A stretch of 64,000 nucleotides of DNA, from the NCBI GenBank assembly GCA_023212725.1, contig JALBYF010000056.1, positions 1 to 64,000 on the forward strand, written 5' to 3'. The notes beneath the pieces are model-generated. The model was not told the origin of the DNA and did not search any database. It worked only from the letters and a program-made list of their open reading frames with translations. Each line of letters starts with the position of its first letter. Within the stretch, counting starts at the first letter, position 1. Source of the stretch: Tranzscheliella williamsii. Lineage: Eukaryota; Basidiomycota; Ustilaginomycetes; Ustilaginales; Ustilaginaceae. Made by a program: the position numbers and the translations under genes. Shown here piece by piece: positions 29,779 to 40,608 of the stretch.

Positions 29779-31782
29779 CTATGTTAATCTTGCAGTTGCG
29801 AGTTGTTTGGAGGCGTAACGGCTCTTGGCTCTGAGTGTGGGACCATATCGGAACAAAACGTAGGGCGCCGGTATCCCAATAAGAGCAGCGACGAGTGCAA
29901 GTACGGTGTTGCCCCAGCCTTGGCCAATGTGGTCATACATGGTTGGCGCGAACAAGGGAAACGCGAACCCTCCCAAACTCCGGACGAAAACAGCAGCAGC
30001 TAATACACTTGCTGCGTACAAAGGTAATACGTCTACGAGGTAGCTTTGACATACCAAGAAGGTGCCCATCAGTCCTGTGGAGAGAATTACCGCTCCAATA
30101 TTTGGCCAGATCCAATGCGTCTTATACTGTGCCGTCCATCCGAAGATGAGCAAACCTGCCGGAAACAAAACCGAGCTCACCATGAGCAATGGAAGCTTGA
30201 ACTCGGGTTGACCCTTTCCTCCGTTCTTCTCGGCGAGCTTCCGATACGAATAGTCCACAACCCTACCTCCTATTTGGCCGCCCAAAGTGGAACCTATCGC
30301 CAGCGAGATATAGTTGAGCGAAGCAATTCCTGGCCCCTCGTCGTAGGTACTGCCAAACACCTCTGGGAAAACTGTTAGAAGAATGTACATGCAGCCGTCT
30401 GGCCAAACGGAAACAATAATCAAGTGGAATGGTGCGTGAGTTTTAGGTTGCCGATACCAGCTATTCCCTGACATTGCGTACTTACAGACCATCGCCATAT
30501 ACAAGGCAAAGACCTGAATGATGGGTTGGGTAGTAAGCAATACAAACGGTCGCACGAGGTTATGACGCAGGACTTGTTGCCAGCTTTTGCTGCTCTCGGC
30601 CTCGTAGCTTGTGCGAAGCTGTTCGTTGCCCGTTTCTTTTCTAAGTTTTTTTGCCTTCCTTTTGAGGATCTCGGGTGCATATGTTTCGGGCAGCAAGAAT
30701 AATCCGACCAAAGCGGTGGCAGCGCCGTACATCGACGACGCCCAGAAGATCCAACGCCATTGTCCAAGTTCCTGCACAACCCAGCCGCCGACCATGGGTC
30801 CAATTGCCGGTCCAAGTAGTGGGGCTAAGCTGTACAGTCCCATCGCTGAACCTCGTTCGCCCGGCTCGAAGAGGTCGGCAATCGTCCCTCCGCCAACGGC
30901 TTGGGGAGCGGACCCGCCGAGACCAGCAAAGAATCGAAGCACAATCAGTTGCGTGGAATTTTGAGATCCCCCACATCCAAGATTGAAAGCTATGAACATC
31001 AGGTTGGTGATCTGCAATACGATCCTCCTTCCGAACATCTCCGTCAGTGGCGCCAAGAGCAAAGGGCCAAAAGCGTATGCCAGCACAAAGGTCGATAGCA
31101 TCATGCTCCGTACAGCACTGGATGTCACGTTGAACTCTTGACTTAGCAATGGTAGGGCTGGAGCAATCATCGAGGAAGCGAGTGGGCTAAGAAACGTGTA
31201 GCTCGACACGACGCAAACGACGGCCCATTTCCTGTGTTTGCTCCAGTTCCGTGGGTTTTCGAGACTATCAGGCGAATCCCATGTTACAATCAGCGAACCG
31301 ACCTTTTCTCCGGGCTCGATCGTATCAGCGAGTTGCAACCCCTCATTTTTGCCATCTTCAAGTGTGCGGAGAGGATCGTCTCCTAAGTGAGCAGAAGATG
31401 AAGTTAGCGAGATATGGCTCACAGCATCTACACATAGAAAGCGAGGTACGTCAGCCAGATCCTACTCCTTGTTTGCATTTTGTCGAACACTCTTGGAGCC
31501 TTCATCCAGCTTACCTGTTTGAGTCACGTCTGGAGTCGAGGCCTCGTAAAGGTCCTCATCGCGAGTCTCGCGCCTGGGGACAGCCAATTTTTCGGCCTGT
31601 TTCGTTCTTGCTGCCACATCCCGTACTGTAGTGGCATGTAGGCTGGCATTTTGTGTCGTTCTGGAAGCATCGCGTGGAGAGGTGGGGCTCATCTGGGAAG
31701 TTTGGACTCCGGCTTCATGATGATCGTTGCTTGTCATTTTGCGCGTGCTTGATGCTTGACGGGACGATGGGACTGAGTGCAT
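29779..31782 (-). CDS. MFS transporter, DHA1 (polyamine/drug proton antiporter) type, three exons
   Basis: Exons 31515-31782, 30486-31382 and 29779-30398 give 594 residues. The 132-base first intron has a GTAAGC donor, a GCTAAC branch site and TTAG acceptor; the 87-base second has a GTAAGT donor and restores MAMV-YGCMYILL. The protein starts with a ~110-residue cytosolic Ser/Thr-rich region followed by PRNWSKHRKWAVV, the usual entry to this fungal subfamily, then about twelve hydrophobic segments. The antiporter motif C occurs in LLGPAIGPMVGGWVVQ, and the A-like motif in LTEMFGRRIV. Relatives export polyamines, azoles or other small molecules at the plasma membrane. Substrate cannot be told. 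N-terminal exon choice (ATG 31782) is the least certain part. Confidence 0.88.
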
Positions 31783-32292
31783 GATGGCTCCGCCGTTTAT
31801 ATGTTCTGACAAAGTCGATCCAGAAGCGGCTGCAAAGAGCCTCTCTCATGCCCTTCCTGTACGACCAGCTCATAGCCAAAGGCTTCGCTATGCTTACTTG
31901 CCGAGAACATCGTGGACTGCGCGCAAGGGGGGCTAGCAAGTGCAGAGTCGGATTTGTTCGTCCGAAGAATTCAAGTTCGCCAACGCTCAGCGATGCGAAA
32001 AATGTAACAGTAGCAATGGCTGCTTTCTCACTCGTCCGAGAGCCCGTCGCGTCGTGCGATACTTTCACAGCTCCACACAATTGTAGGTTGAAGTCATCGA
32101 ACCTTCCGGTCCAGGAATCTCCGCAACCGCCCATTTGGGTCTATATGACCGCCCACTCCACCTAACACGTTCGACAGTCATCATGCGATCAGCTACTCGT
32201 TGTTAGCTACAGCGTCATCAGTCTTGACATAGACAACACTCAGGTGACGCACGAGCTTGCCGCATCCGGCAAGGTACTAGGCTTTCCTCGCG
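31783..32292. promoter_or_regulatory. Divergent promoter region, MFS transporter and ABC1 kinase genes
   Basis: About 510 bases between opposite starts. A TTTATAT element at 31796-31802 lies very close to the transporter ATG. No recognised factor site otherwise. Confidence 0.35.
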
Positions 32293-34638
32293 ATGCCACC
32301 GTCCTTACTTGCTTGCCGTGGCATCGCTGCCCTGGCACGGACATCCCTCGTGACAACCTGTTCAGGTACAGTGATATATAGGGGACCCACCCAGCAAACC
32401 GCAGCGTGTGCAGACTCGGCCAACCTGCTGTTTTTCTCATCGCCATATGCTAGACGTTTCGGAGATAACAGGGGCCTTACCTCGTCAATCTCTAGGTGTT
32501 TCATCAAAGCGCGGCCGTCTTTGCAACATAGTCCTGACAGCCACAAACCTTTACCTCCAGGCAAGATTGATAGTAGCGAAGTTCCGGTGCAAAAGTCTGC
32601 CGACGCGCGACCATTTCGCAAGCAGTATCCACCCGTGAAACCTCAACCGTTGCCTATCAATTTCGATCAGCCGGCAATCCCGAATCCTATAGAGACCGCA
32701 GCCGCCCACGAAAAATTCCGCAAGGGGAGTCGAAGGTTGGGCTACACCGCTCTTGTCTTGCTCGCAGCGGGTCTTGGGTGGTACTTTGCGAAGGACCATG
32801 TCCAGCTGGACGGCCCAAGCTACTATCCAAAGGGCTTGGAGTTGCCCCATGAAGAGATGGAAAAGCAGGTGCAACAAGCACAGAAGTTACAGTCCAATGG
32901 CACCAATTTTGCCCTGCTGGCATTGACACGATCCACGACCATAGCCAAAGCAGTCGCACTGTGCGTCTGGGATTACCGTAAAACACTCAATACCAAATAC
33001 GCCTCGAACGAGGTGGAGACGGAAGAACTGCGGCAGTGTCATCTGCGCTCCGCGCATAGGATTCTGGAAGCCTTACAAACGAACGGTGGACTTTATGTCA
33101 AGCTCGGTCAGCACTTGTCCGCCGTCATACTGCTACCAGTCGAATGGACCACCACCCTTCGACCGCTTCAAGATCAAAACAAGCCAACTCCTTTGCCGGA
33201 GCTTGAAGCCATGTTCAGAACTGAAACTGGGACAAGCTTTGGCGAAGCTTTTAGAGAAATCGATGCCACCCCCATCGGCGTGGCTTCCCTGGCGCAGGTT
33301 CACAGGGCCGTCGATCGAGAGACTGGTCAGATGCTTGCAGTGAAAATGATGCATCCAGACGTGGAGAGATTCTCCGAGGTAGACATGAAAACCGTTTCAG
33401 TACTGGTCAAGTGGGTGAAGCGACTCTTCCCAGATTTCAATTTTGAATGGCTGGCCGATGAGATGAACGTGAACATGCCACTCGAGATGGACTTCCGCCA
33501 CGAGGCCAAAAATGCCAAGGAGGCTGATGACAACTTTGCTCCATATAGGACCACATCCGTTTACATTCCTAAGGTCAAGTACGCCTTCAAACGCGTGATG
33601 GCCATGGAGTTCATAGACGGACGACGACCTGACGACCTTCGATACCTGGCTGAGCATAACATAGACCGCAATCGTGTCAGTCAGGAGCTCTCCCGGGTTT
33701 TCTCGCAGATGCTCTATCTACATGGCTTCTTTCATGCTGACCCACACGGAGGCAACGTCTTGATCCGACCAGCTCCCGTAGGAAGCCGATCTCGCTACAA
33801 CTTTGAGGTTGTTTTGCTCGATCATGGGCTTTATTTTGATATCGACGAGGAGCTCAGAGCCAATTATGCACGTTTTTGGCTGTCCCTACTGAAACGAGCA
33901 AATCCTGCTGTTACTGAGGAACGCAGAAAGTACGCCAAATTGATTGCGAATATTGACGACGACCTCTACCCCATCCTCGAAAGTGCAATCACCGGTAGGG
34001 CGGGCCTTGAGGGCAGCGACCCGAACAACCCGCGTGGTGTCAAAGACCGAAGTAGAGCTGGGAGTCTGCTCGAAATGGAAGGCGGTACCAATCTGTCCAC
34101 GGATGAGCAAGAGCATATCCGAAAGACTGTCATGGCAAAAGAAGGCTTATTCGTTTCCATCCTGGATCTACTGCGTCGTCTGCCGAGGCGGATGCTTATG
34201 GTACTCAAACTGAACGATCTAACTCGGTCACTCGATGCTAGCCTGCATACGACACACGGTCAAACTCGCCCTTTTTTGATCGCGGCGAGGCTGTGCGCTC
34301 TTGCGGTGTATCGCAATGATCTGAAACATCTCAAAGAACGCCGCGAGAGTGGACAAGCCAGCTTGTTGTCCTCCCTGGGTCTATGGAAGGATTATTTCAA
34401 GTCATGGTGGTCATATGTGTATTTCTACCGAGGCCTCGCTCTGGTCGAGATTGGATCAGACATTCGAGCGCAGTGGAAGACTATTGTTCAGTTCGGCGTA
34501 AATCGCATAGGGCGCGGAGGAAGCGCGGAGAGGGCCAAAAGTGCTGCTGCCGGACTTCAGGATCAGGCGGAGAAGATCCAGCAGGACGACGAGGATAGGA
34601 AGAGAGCACGCTACGCCCTGGAGCAAGAAACGCAGTGA
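32293..34638 (+). CDS. ABC1/ADCK-family atypical kinase, Mcp2/ADCK1-like, mitochondrial
   Basis: 781 residues, intronless, ATG at 32293. The first ~60 residues are basic and hydroxylated (mitochondrial targeting), followed by one hydrophobic segment near TALVLLAAGLGWYFA. The UbiB/ABC1 domain shows the family-specific KxGQ motif in GGLYVKLGQHLSA (about residue 269), GVASLAQVHRA, the ion-pair Lys in LAVKMMHP, the catalytic loop FFHADPHGGNVLI (about 481) and a DHG in place of DFG (LLDHGLYFDI). The overall pattern fits the yeast Mcp2 (human ADCK1) branch rather than Coq8, which has an AAAS-type loop. Mcp2 acts in the inner membrane in lipid/cristae homeostasis and coenzyme Q balance. Branch assignment is by resemblance. 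Confidence 0.88.
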   Translation: MPPSLLACRGIAALARTSLVTTCSGTVIYRGPTQQTAACADSANLLFFSSPYARRFGDNRGLTSSISRCFIKARPSLQHSPDSHKPLPPGKIDSSEVPVQKSADARPFRKQYPPVKPQPLPINFDQPAIPNPIETAAAHEKFRKGSRRLGYTALVLLAAGLGWYFAKDHVQLDGPSYYPKGLELPHEEMEKQVQQAQKLQSNGTNFALLALTRSTTIAKAVALCVWDYRKTLNTKYASNEVETEELRQCHLRSAHRILEALQTNGGLYVKLGQHLSAVILLPVEWTTTLRPLQDQNKPTPLPELEAMFRTETGTSFGEAFREIDATPIGVASLAQVHRAVDRETGQMLAVKMMHPDVERFSEVDMKTVSVLVKWVKRLFPDFNFEWLADEMNVNMPLEMDFRHEAKNAKEADDNFAPYRTTSVYIPKVKYAFKRVMAMEFIDGRRPDDLRYLAEHNIDRNRVSQELSRVFSQMLYLHGFFHADPHGGNVLIRPAPVGSRSRYNFEVVLLDHGLYFDIDEELRANYARFWLSLLKRANPAVTEERRKYAKLIANIDDDLYPILESAITGRAGLEGSDPNNPRGVKDRSRAGSLLEMEGGTNLSTDEQEHIRKTVMAKEGLFVSILDLLRRLPRRMLMVLKLNDLTRSLDASLHTTHGQTRPFLIAARLCALAVYRNDLKHLKERRESGQASLLSSLGLWKDYFKSWWSYVYFYRGLALVEIGSDIRAQWKTIVQFGVNRIGRGGSAERAKSAAAGLQDQAEKIQQDDEDRKRARYALEQETQ

Positions 34639-34773
34639 AGTCCGAGGACAACACGGGCGGAGAGAATGGTTGTGCGGCTAGCCCCACTTGTACATGTTCC
34701 TGTTTGACACGCATACAATATAGACTTCGGACTGAATACGCAAACCTTGTGACGCAATCAGCAATACTATCAC

Positions 34774-36021
34774 TCACCATCCCATGGGGCCCTCGTCCAA
34801 AGAAAAGGTTTCTACACCTCGCTCGTCGTTGTATGCAGCGCCAAAGGCCACCAATACGGCTAAAGGCAAAAGCAAGGATGACGCAGAATGAGACAAATCG
34901 ACGTCCGATCGGATGAGGTCAATTGATCCTTGTATACAGTATAACAAAACTGCCGTACTCACGCAAGAAATGTTCCATGGTGGGATGAGACGCGGCAAAG
35001 TCGAGCCGCTGCGTGAGTTGAAGAGCCAAAGACCATCGGTCTTGTTCGTGGTAGTCTGAGCTGTCCTGATTCGTGCCAGGGACTGTTATAGCCTTGGAAA
35101 GGGCGTCAAGGAAAGGTCCTGAGTATTTGGTGGGTTTTGCTCCTAGAACGCCAAATGCAGCTCTGTTCGACACGAATTCACGCAGATTATGAACAGGCAT
35201 GCCGCCGCACACGATTGCGAAACCCTTGTCCCTGAGCCCCCTCAACGTTGTCCCGAACTTGAGCGAGTCGATGGGAGCTTCCGACCGAGGCAAGGAGATC
35301 TGCACCACAGGCAGAGAAGGTGGGAGGACAGAGCGGCTGTCGTGGCTTGCAGCACCGGGTTGTCGTTCTCCTGGAATGAGGTCTTCAATATAGGGAGTCT
35401 GGAAAGCAACTTTTAGAGGACACCACACACCGTGATCCAAGCCTCGCTTGACACCATAGACCTTCATGCCTTCGGATTTTAGATGCATCATGACTTCTGA
35501 TGAGACATCGGGCGGGTTGTGCGAGCTCAGCCGTTGCTTGTACTTCCACAGCGGTTGTGTCAGTCGGCCGGGCCTGGTATTGCGCCCCAGAGAAGATACT
35601 CACGTAATAATCCGGAAAGTTGTAGAAGTCGTACACCAAGGGATTGTGTTCGTCGATGTTGACTGCGAAATGGCTTCTGATTTGTAGCCGGTCATATTGG
35701 TGATATTCTACACTCCCAAAAGCATCTGTGACTTACCGTATACGCCATCATGAAGGTCATCCGCTTGCCAGTGGGCACTCACAAAGATCAGCGCCTTGAC
35801 CTCACCTTTCTTGTGAAGCCTGCGTACCTCCTTGCCCCACCGTTGCCATTCTTGGTAGGCTGGATGCTGTTCGTCGAACATTGCTGCAGAAACCCATGCA
35901 CCCATCAGCAGGTGAGATAGGGCACAGCCGGAAATGCTGCGAAAGATTACTTACTTGACGGCCCACCATGGCTGATAAAGTAAGAAGGGGCCCGTTTGCC
36001 CACTTCCATGGCTGGGCTCAT
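34774..36021 (-). CDS. LigB-family extradiol dioxygenase, 4,5-DOPA dioxygenase-like, five exons
   Basis: Exons 35955-36021, 35737-35883, 35604-35662, 34963-35542 and 34774-34859 give 312 residues. Introns are 71, 74, 61 and 103 bases; every donor is GTAAGT or GTGAGT, and each join restores conserved sequence, such as HGGPS-TMFDEQHPAY and EHFL-PVLVAFGAAYND. Metal/active-site His are present: H18 (ISHGGP), H60 (VSAHWQ), H128 (GLDHGVW), H209 (PVHNLREF) and H277/H282 (HPTMEHF). DODA-type enzymes open the ring of DOPA or other catechols; in fungi they are linked to betalain-like pigments or aromatic catabolism. An insertion of about 30 residues (roughly 138-168) sits before the PVVQISL strand. It has the highest intron density in the window and borders the gene-poor island. 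Substrate is unknown. Confidence 0.88.
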
Positions 36022-36049
36022 AAGTTGATTTTCGTAACTAGTTCTCAGG

Positions 36050-36057
36050 TTTATAAA
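36050..36057 (-). promoter_or_regulatory. TATA-like box for the dioxygenase gene
   Basis: TTTATAAA (self-complementary) lies about 30 bases before the dioxygenase ATG at 36021 on the minus strand, a suitable though close position for a core promoter element. Confidence 0.4.
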
Positions 36058-37320
36058 GAAACGAAAGGCGAGGACCGTCAAGCAGGTGACCAGCGCAGTA
36101 CGGAGTACGCTATATGTTAAGAGCATTCGACTGTAACCCCGCCGCGTCTATTGAGAAGCCTTGAGATGAGGAAAGGAGTAAGCGCTTTTGTACGAAGTTG
36201 AACTCGCAAGAAGCGGTGTCTCAAAGTCCGATTTGTTCGGAGTTAAATGTTTCTCTCTGACCCGTTCCGCGGTATATGACAGGTGCATCACGACAACATC
36301 CTCCGCGGCACGAAAAGCTTGACCGCAAGCGAGGTAGGAGCGCGGAAGGAGCTATTCCCTGGCTTGCTAAGCACCCGTGCATTCATGAATGCGGCAACAC
36401 CACCTTTCGAGGAAATGGAGGTTGAAAACCTTTCTCTCAGCTCCAACAGGTGTGTTTCAGATCTTCAGCGTGAGGCAACCCGCCAGCCAAGCGGGGTTGA
36501 TCCGTGGTATCCATCAGCAGTCTACTCAGAGGCTGCTTGCGGTCCCCCTTGCCTCTGTGGCGCTCCACCCTTCCTTAAGTCCGGACAGATAGCTAAGAAC
36601 ACGACAGCCTCCTGATGAACGGATAAGGAGGGCGGGTCAGCCTGAGCTAGAATGCTGAAACCGCCTACGGATTGGGTGTACAGTATGTACACTTTAGAAT
36701 GGCTCTGCATGTGTGCATCAAACCGTGCGCTGTCTTCACCTGACCAACACTAATTTGCCAATACGACGCCGCAAGCGGCTTGGCTTGGCTTTTCGTAGAG
36801 CCCACCACTACCGACTGTTATAACCTGTCAGATAAAGCATTACATATTTGTTCATCCAAATTCGCGGCTATCGTCTCTATATCGTGATCACTTGGTGAAC
36901 GCATGACCGTCGTTGATGACCCGTGGCCATGGATGCTAATCTGAATGGATGGTCAGCACTTGACTCGCGTTATTCCATCGGGTCTTAAGTGTCCAATCCT
37001 ATGCAAAAGAGGATTATTATGATTCCTGTACCCTGTAACAGCGTTCCGACCCTTCCGTGAGCTCGCTTATCAGGCTGCTGACAAGCATCACTGAGCTGAG
37101 GCTGCCGATTTCAGGCTTCTTGTCGACGCCTTGTGGCTCATAATGTTGGTTCGAGACTCGACAGAACTCCAGTCCCGAATCACCTCGATATCGGTGGTAT
37201 GCCCGATTAAATTGGGAAAGCACACGGTGGGATAGACCCTATTCCCAAACGCCTTGTACATTCTCTAGCCTCCGCGGCAGCAGCATGAGTCTATGACTGT
37301 GCAGGGACGGTACCATCACC

Positions 37321-37497
37321 TCTCACGCCGACAATACCTTTGCCTCATGCGCCAACTGTCGCTCCCCAATCCTCTCTGACATGCCGACCACACCTTCGTC
37401 ACCCGTCCCATGCCCAGTCCTCTCACACGCCGATCTTTTCTCTCACGCCGACTGTCTCGCATGCCAACCGTGCCTTTACCTCATGCACCAGTCGTCT
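37321..37497. repeat. Degenerate 120-base-spaced duplication, pyrimidine rich
   Basis: tctcacgccgac begins at 37321 and again at 37441, exactly 120 bases apart. In both copies it is followed by a variant of cctttgcctcatgcgcca (37338 onward; 37472 onward). A third related word (tctcacacgccga) lies near 37420. It looks like a decayed tandem duplication. Confidence 0.6.
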
Positions 37498-38055
37498 ACA
37501 ATGCTGCAGAACTGGCCAGCCGCCATGCCCACCAGCCTCTGACGGAAGGTAGAAAGCTTCGCGCCGTTCAATGCAGCAAGGTTCACTTCTTCTGCTCGGA
37601 CGCTTGCAAGCTGCGGTTCTTGCAGCTTGCCTAGGCACAGGATTGTGAGTACGCTCATGTCTACATTCCCATAGAGCCTCTCACGGCAGTGTCCTCGGAA
37701 TTGCTGCAAGCCCCTCAACGTCACCAAGCTGCTTGTATGATCTTACAGTCGCTGCGTTGACACTGTTTTCCACTCAGTTTGTGTCAGTTTGTGATGCTCT
37801 GCTGCACCGATGCACCTCGCTGGAAAAGCATATGATCTTGGTGGTCTCTCAAAAGATGAGCTACAAGCTTGACGCAGCGGTGGGGTGAATATGTTAGTTC
37901 TGGTCTTATATTCGGATCGAGAGTTGTGGTTCATCTGGTTCATATATCATGACAGTCACATTCCCCTTGAGATTAGTGCCCGTAACCCTCCCTTTGATGC
38001 ATGTGAACCTAACATGGTTCATTGAGTTCTTGCGGGATGTTTTCCCTAAACGACG

Positions 38056-38290
38056 CTAGGGGTTCGTTAGGGAAGCTTTCCCGCAAGGAGTCCGAGGACA
38101 AAAGTTCCCTAGGACTCCTAAGAATTTCTGAAAAGAGGTTTCCCCGGAAGCCACCGGCCCCTGCTGTGAAACACGACTCAGCCATGATTCATAGCAAAAC
38201 ATGCTAGCTAGGCGTTCAAAAGGGAAGCTTTTCCGTTAAGGAGTCCCAGAGAGTACCTCAGGGAAGGCTTCCCCTGAGTGCTACGAAGGC
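38056..38290. repeat. Direct repeat with GGGAAGCTTTCCC palindromes
   Basis: The block agggaagctttcccgcaagg at 38069, continuing into gagtccgagga, recurs as agggaagcttttccgttaag at 38221, continuing gagtcccagaga. Both are preceded by a gctagg..gttc word. Each begins with a GGGAAGC-TTTCCC palindrome; a third (gggaaggcttcccc) starts near 38261. Spacing between copies is 152 bases. Confidence 0.65.
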
Positions 38291-39166
38291 ATATTTTCTA
38301 GGGTTGTTTCCACAACGGGGAAAAAAGCACCTTCTGGTAAAATAAAGGTATGTCAACCTGACTGAATGTGAATCTTCGGCTCTCTTTCTACAAGCCGCGA
38401 GGCCTTGAAACCGTGTGGAAGGCTGTTTGGCTTCCACGACTCATGAGTGTGACTATCATCCTTCTCCGTTCATCCCTGTAACCAGTTCGATCTACGCACA
38501 ACTGGCCAAATGATCTTAGAACACCAAAGCATCACCTGTGCGGTAACTCAGAAGAAAAGCAATGGGGAAAAGGCGCTTCCCTAGATCAAAACGCGCATCG
38601 CATCACTCACTAAGAAGTTCAGACATGGGGCATTTATGATTGAGCAGGAGCTTCTGAAATATTTCTTAAAGCTGGTCACCGTTAACATGTCTGCAGCATA
38701 CCCACAAAGGTTTTCACATATGAAATCTGTGTGGTCATAGAGTTATCATGCTTAATCCATGAATTATTCATTTTTAGTCATGAAGCCTGCAAACATAGCA
38801 GGGCTGGGGGAAAACCTCTCGTAGGTATTTCCCAGAAATACCCTAGCGTTGCTTGATCATAACTTACAAATTCACACTAGGAGTCCATGAGGTGTGGTAG
38901 GTAAGCTCAATATGAATGCAGCGGCTGAAAGTTCATAAATTGATGATTCATAAGAATACCCCGTTGCTGTGTAAGTTTCTCAGAAGTCTCACAGATCTCT
39001 GCGACGCCAGCATCATTTCAAGGCAGTGCACTCATTACTAAGGGGAAGTCCAAGGGGAAAAACTCCCCCTAGGACTCGAATATGGACTTGTGCAGAAAGC
39101 TCACGCGCGTCGTGTCCTGATGCCTGCTTAGCCCCGCCACCACACCATCCAGCAGATCTGGACTCT

Positions 39167-39209
39167 GAATCATAATTATGGTACCGATTCTGGATCACAA
39201 TTATGATTC
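39167..39209. repeat. Small inverted repeat (hairpin)
   Basis: gaatcataattatg at 39167-39180 is the near-perfect reverse complement of cacaattatgattc at 39196-39209 (one mismatch), separated by 15 bases. Confidence 0.7.
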
Positions 39210-39537
39210 GACGCATATAACCCAAAGAGCCTGTTCTGTGCTTAGGCATGAGGATCACTCCAGCTTACGACTTATCGAAGGTCTCCTGCTGGCAAGTAGA
39301 ACAGAGGTGTTGCAGGCTGGGGTTAACAGTGTGAATTCATAGCAGGGGGAATTACAGAACTAACAACGTACATGTTACGGCAGGGCGCAGTCATAGTGGG
39401 ATCCGGAATATTTCCCCATAGAACTTGCGGGAGGAACACCCATAGAACTCATGTAGTCGCGGACAAAAAGAGTCTGAGTTTTTGTCAGACTTGTATGGAA
39501 AATCACTGCACGGGGCGGCGGCTTTAGGGAACTTCCA

Positions 39538-39757
39538 TTCACAACGTGAAAACTCAGCTGCTGGCGATTTGAGCCAGAGGTTAAATAAAGCACATAGTCT
39601 GCCTTAAATATCCTAACAGATATGATGCAGTCTGGCTGTTGCGCTCCTGCTTACCCTCTGTGCGTCTTCTGCTTAGCATCTGTTTGTCAAGTTGAAGCAG
39701 ACTATGTGCTTTAACCTCGGGCTTAAATCGCCAGCAGCTGAGTTTTCGCATTGTGAT
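39538..39757. repeat. Long imperfect hairpin with about 60-base arms
   Basis: The left arm 39538-39603 contains gaaaactcagctgctggcga and continues to aaagcacatagtctgc. The right arm 39694-39757 reads gcagactatgtgctttaacc and continues to cgccagcagctgagttttcg. They are reverse complements apart from a 4-base insertion and a few substitutions. About 90 bases separate the arms, and inner sequences (aacagatatgatgcag versus ctgcttagcatctgttt) can pair further. This fits a MITE-like element or a hairpin RNA precursor; no transposase is nearby. Confidence 0.75.
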
Positions 39758-39967
39758 TAGGCATCACGTCGGAATGGTTTTCCGACTCCTACAATCTTTT
39801 TTTCTCCACCATGACTCCTGTAGATATATTCCTTCCCCTAGAACTTCCAGGCTCAAAAGCATGGACTCACACCACTCATGATTCGGATACAGAGACCCTC
39901 ATAACTCATAAGTTTCTTTTATTTCTTTTCGGGTGTACGCCTACCGCAATTTCGCTTTTATTTTTGT

Positions 39968-40132
39968 TTGCGGTTTGATTCGTGATCCATGGATTCATGA
40001 ATCATAGATCCTGATTCATGATTTCAATTATGAATTGTCACTCAAAATCATTATCTCAGGCAGATTTTGATGCTGCAGCGTGAAGTTGAGGATTATGATG
40101 AGTATGAGTGCTGAGAACCCTTGATTCATGAT
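39968..40132. repeat. Cluster of GATTCATGA-type short palindromic words
   Basis: The stretch around 39975-40040 repeats gattc, catgaatc and gattcatga in both orientations, with a further copy (cttgattcatgatg) near 40120. Such words are seen in intergenic DNA of smut fungi; here they are densest within the gene-poor island. Confidence 0.5.
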
Positions 40133-40608
40133 GAGCGAATGTTATCCTGTTTCGCAGTTATGTTTGTTCCCTGCAAAGTGATCATGTCCAGGTTGAGGGC
40201 GGTAATAAGTGCGCTCGGCATTGGGACATTCGGGCGGGTGTTGGTCGCGACGAAGGTGGGATCTGCTGCATTGTAGATCGTATCCGCGACTCCAATGTTG
40301 GGCTCGCAGAACCGTATGCCTGACTAAAAAGCAATGAGAGTTGTCAGACTTATGACTGCATAAGCATCTGCCACCTAACTGATGAGCAGAACTTCGAGGA
40401 GGTGAGGAAAATGAATCACAGCTGTCAAAAGTATGCAGAGGAGGCCGGCAGAGATGAAGCGTAGACACTGGACGCTCCCAAGCACATTCTGAACTCCACA
40501 GGCTTCAGACAGCGGCGGCATGCGCTCTGATCCAAGGGTTTCCCATCGTCTGGCTCCTATCAAGATTCGATGGTCATGTGTCCCAACCACAATAGCGTAC
40601 TGTCTCAA
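40128..40608 (-). pseudogene. Possible two-exon gene relic, unknown
   Basis: On the minus strand, a frame ending near 40128 reads SGIRFCEPNIGVADTIYN and continues about 45 residues to a stop, with ordinary amino-acid composition. It is preceded by a good acceptor (CTGAC branch site, TTTTTAG at about 40324-40330). Upstream, 40375-40608 is open with a hydrophobic stretch (FISAGLLCILLTAVIHF) but has no ATG start and ends at a weak donor that does not keep frame. The pieces may be remains of a gene, or chance. No family recognised. Confidence 0.3.

Noticed and set aside
36283..36615. 110-codon plus-strand frame in the island
   Set aside because: No ATG at its 5' end, no recognisable motif, and no splice support.
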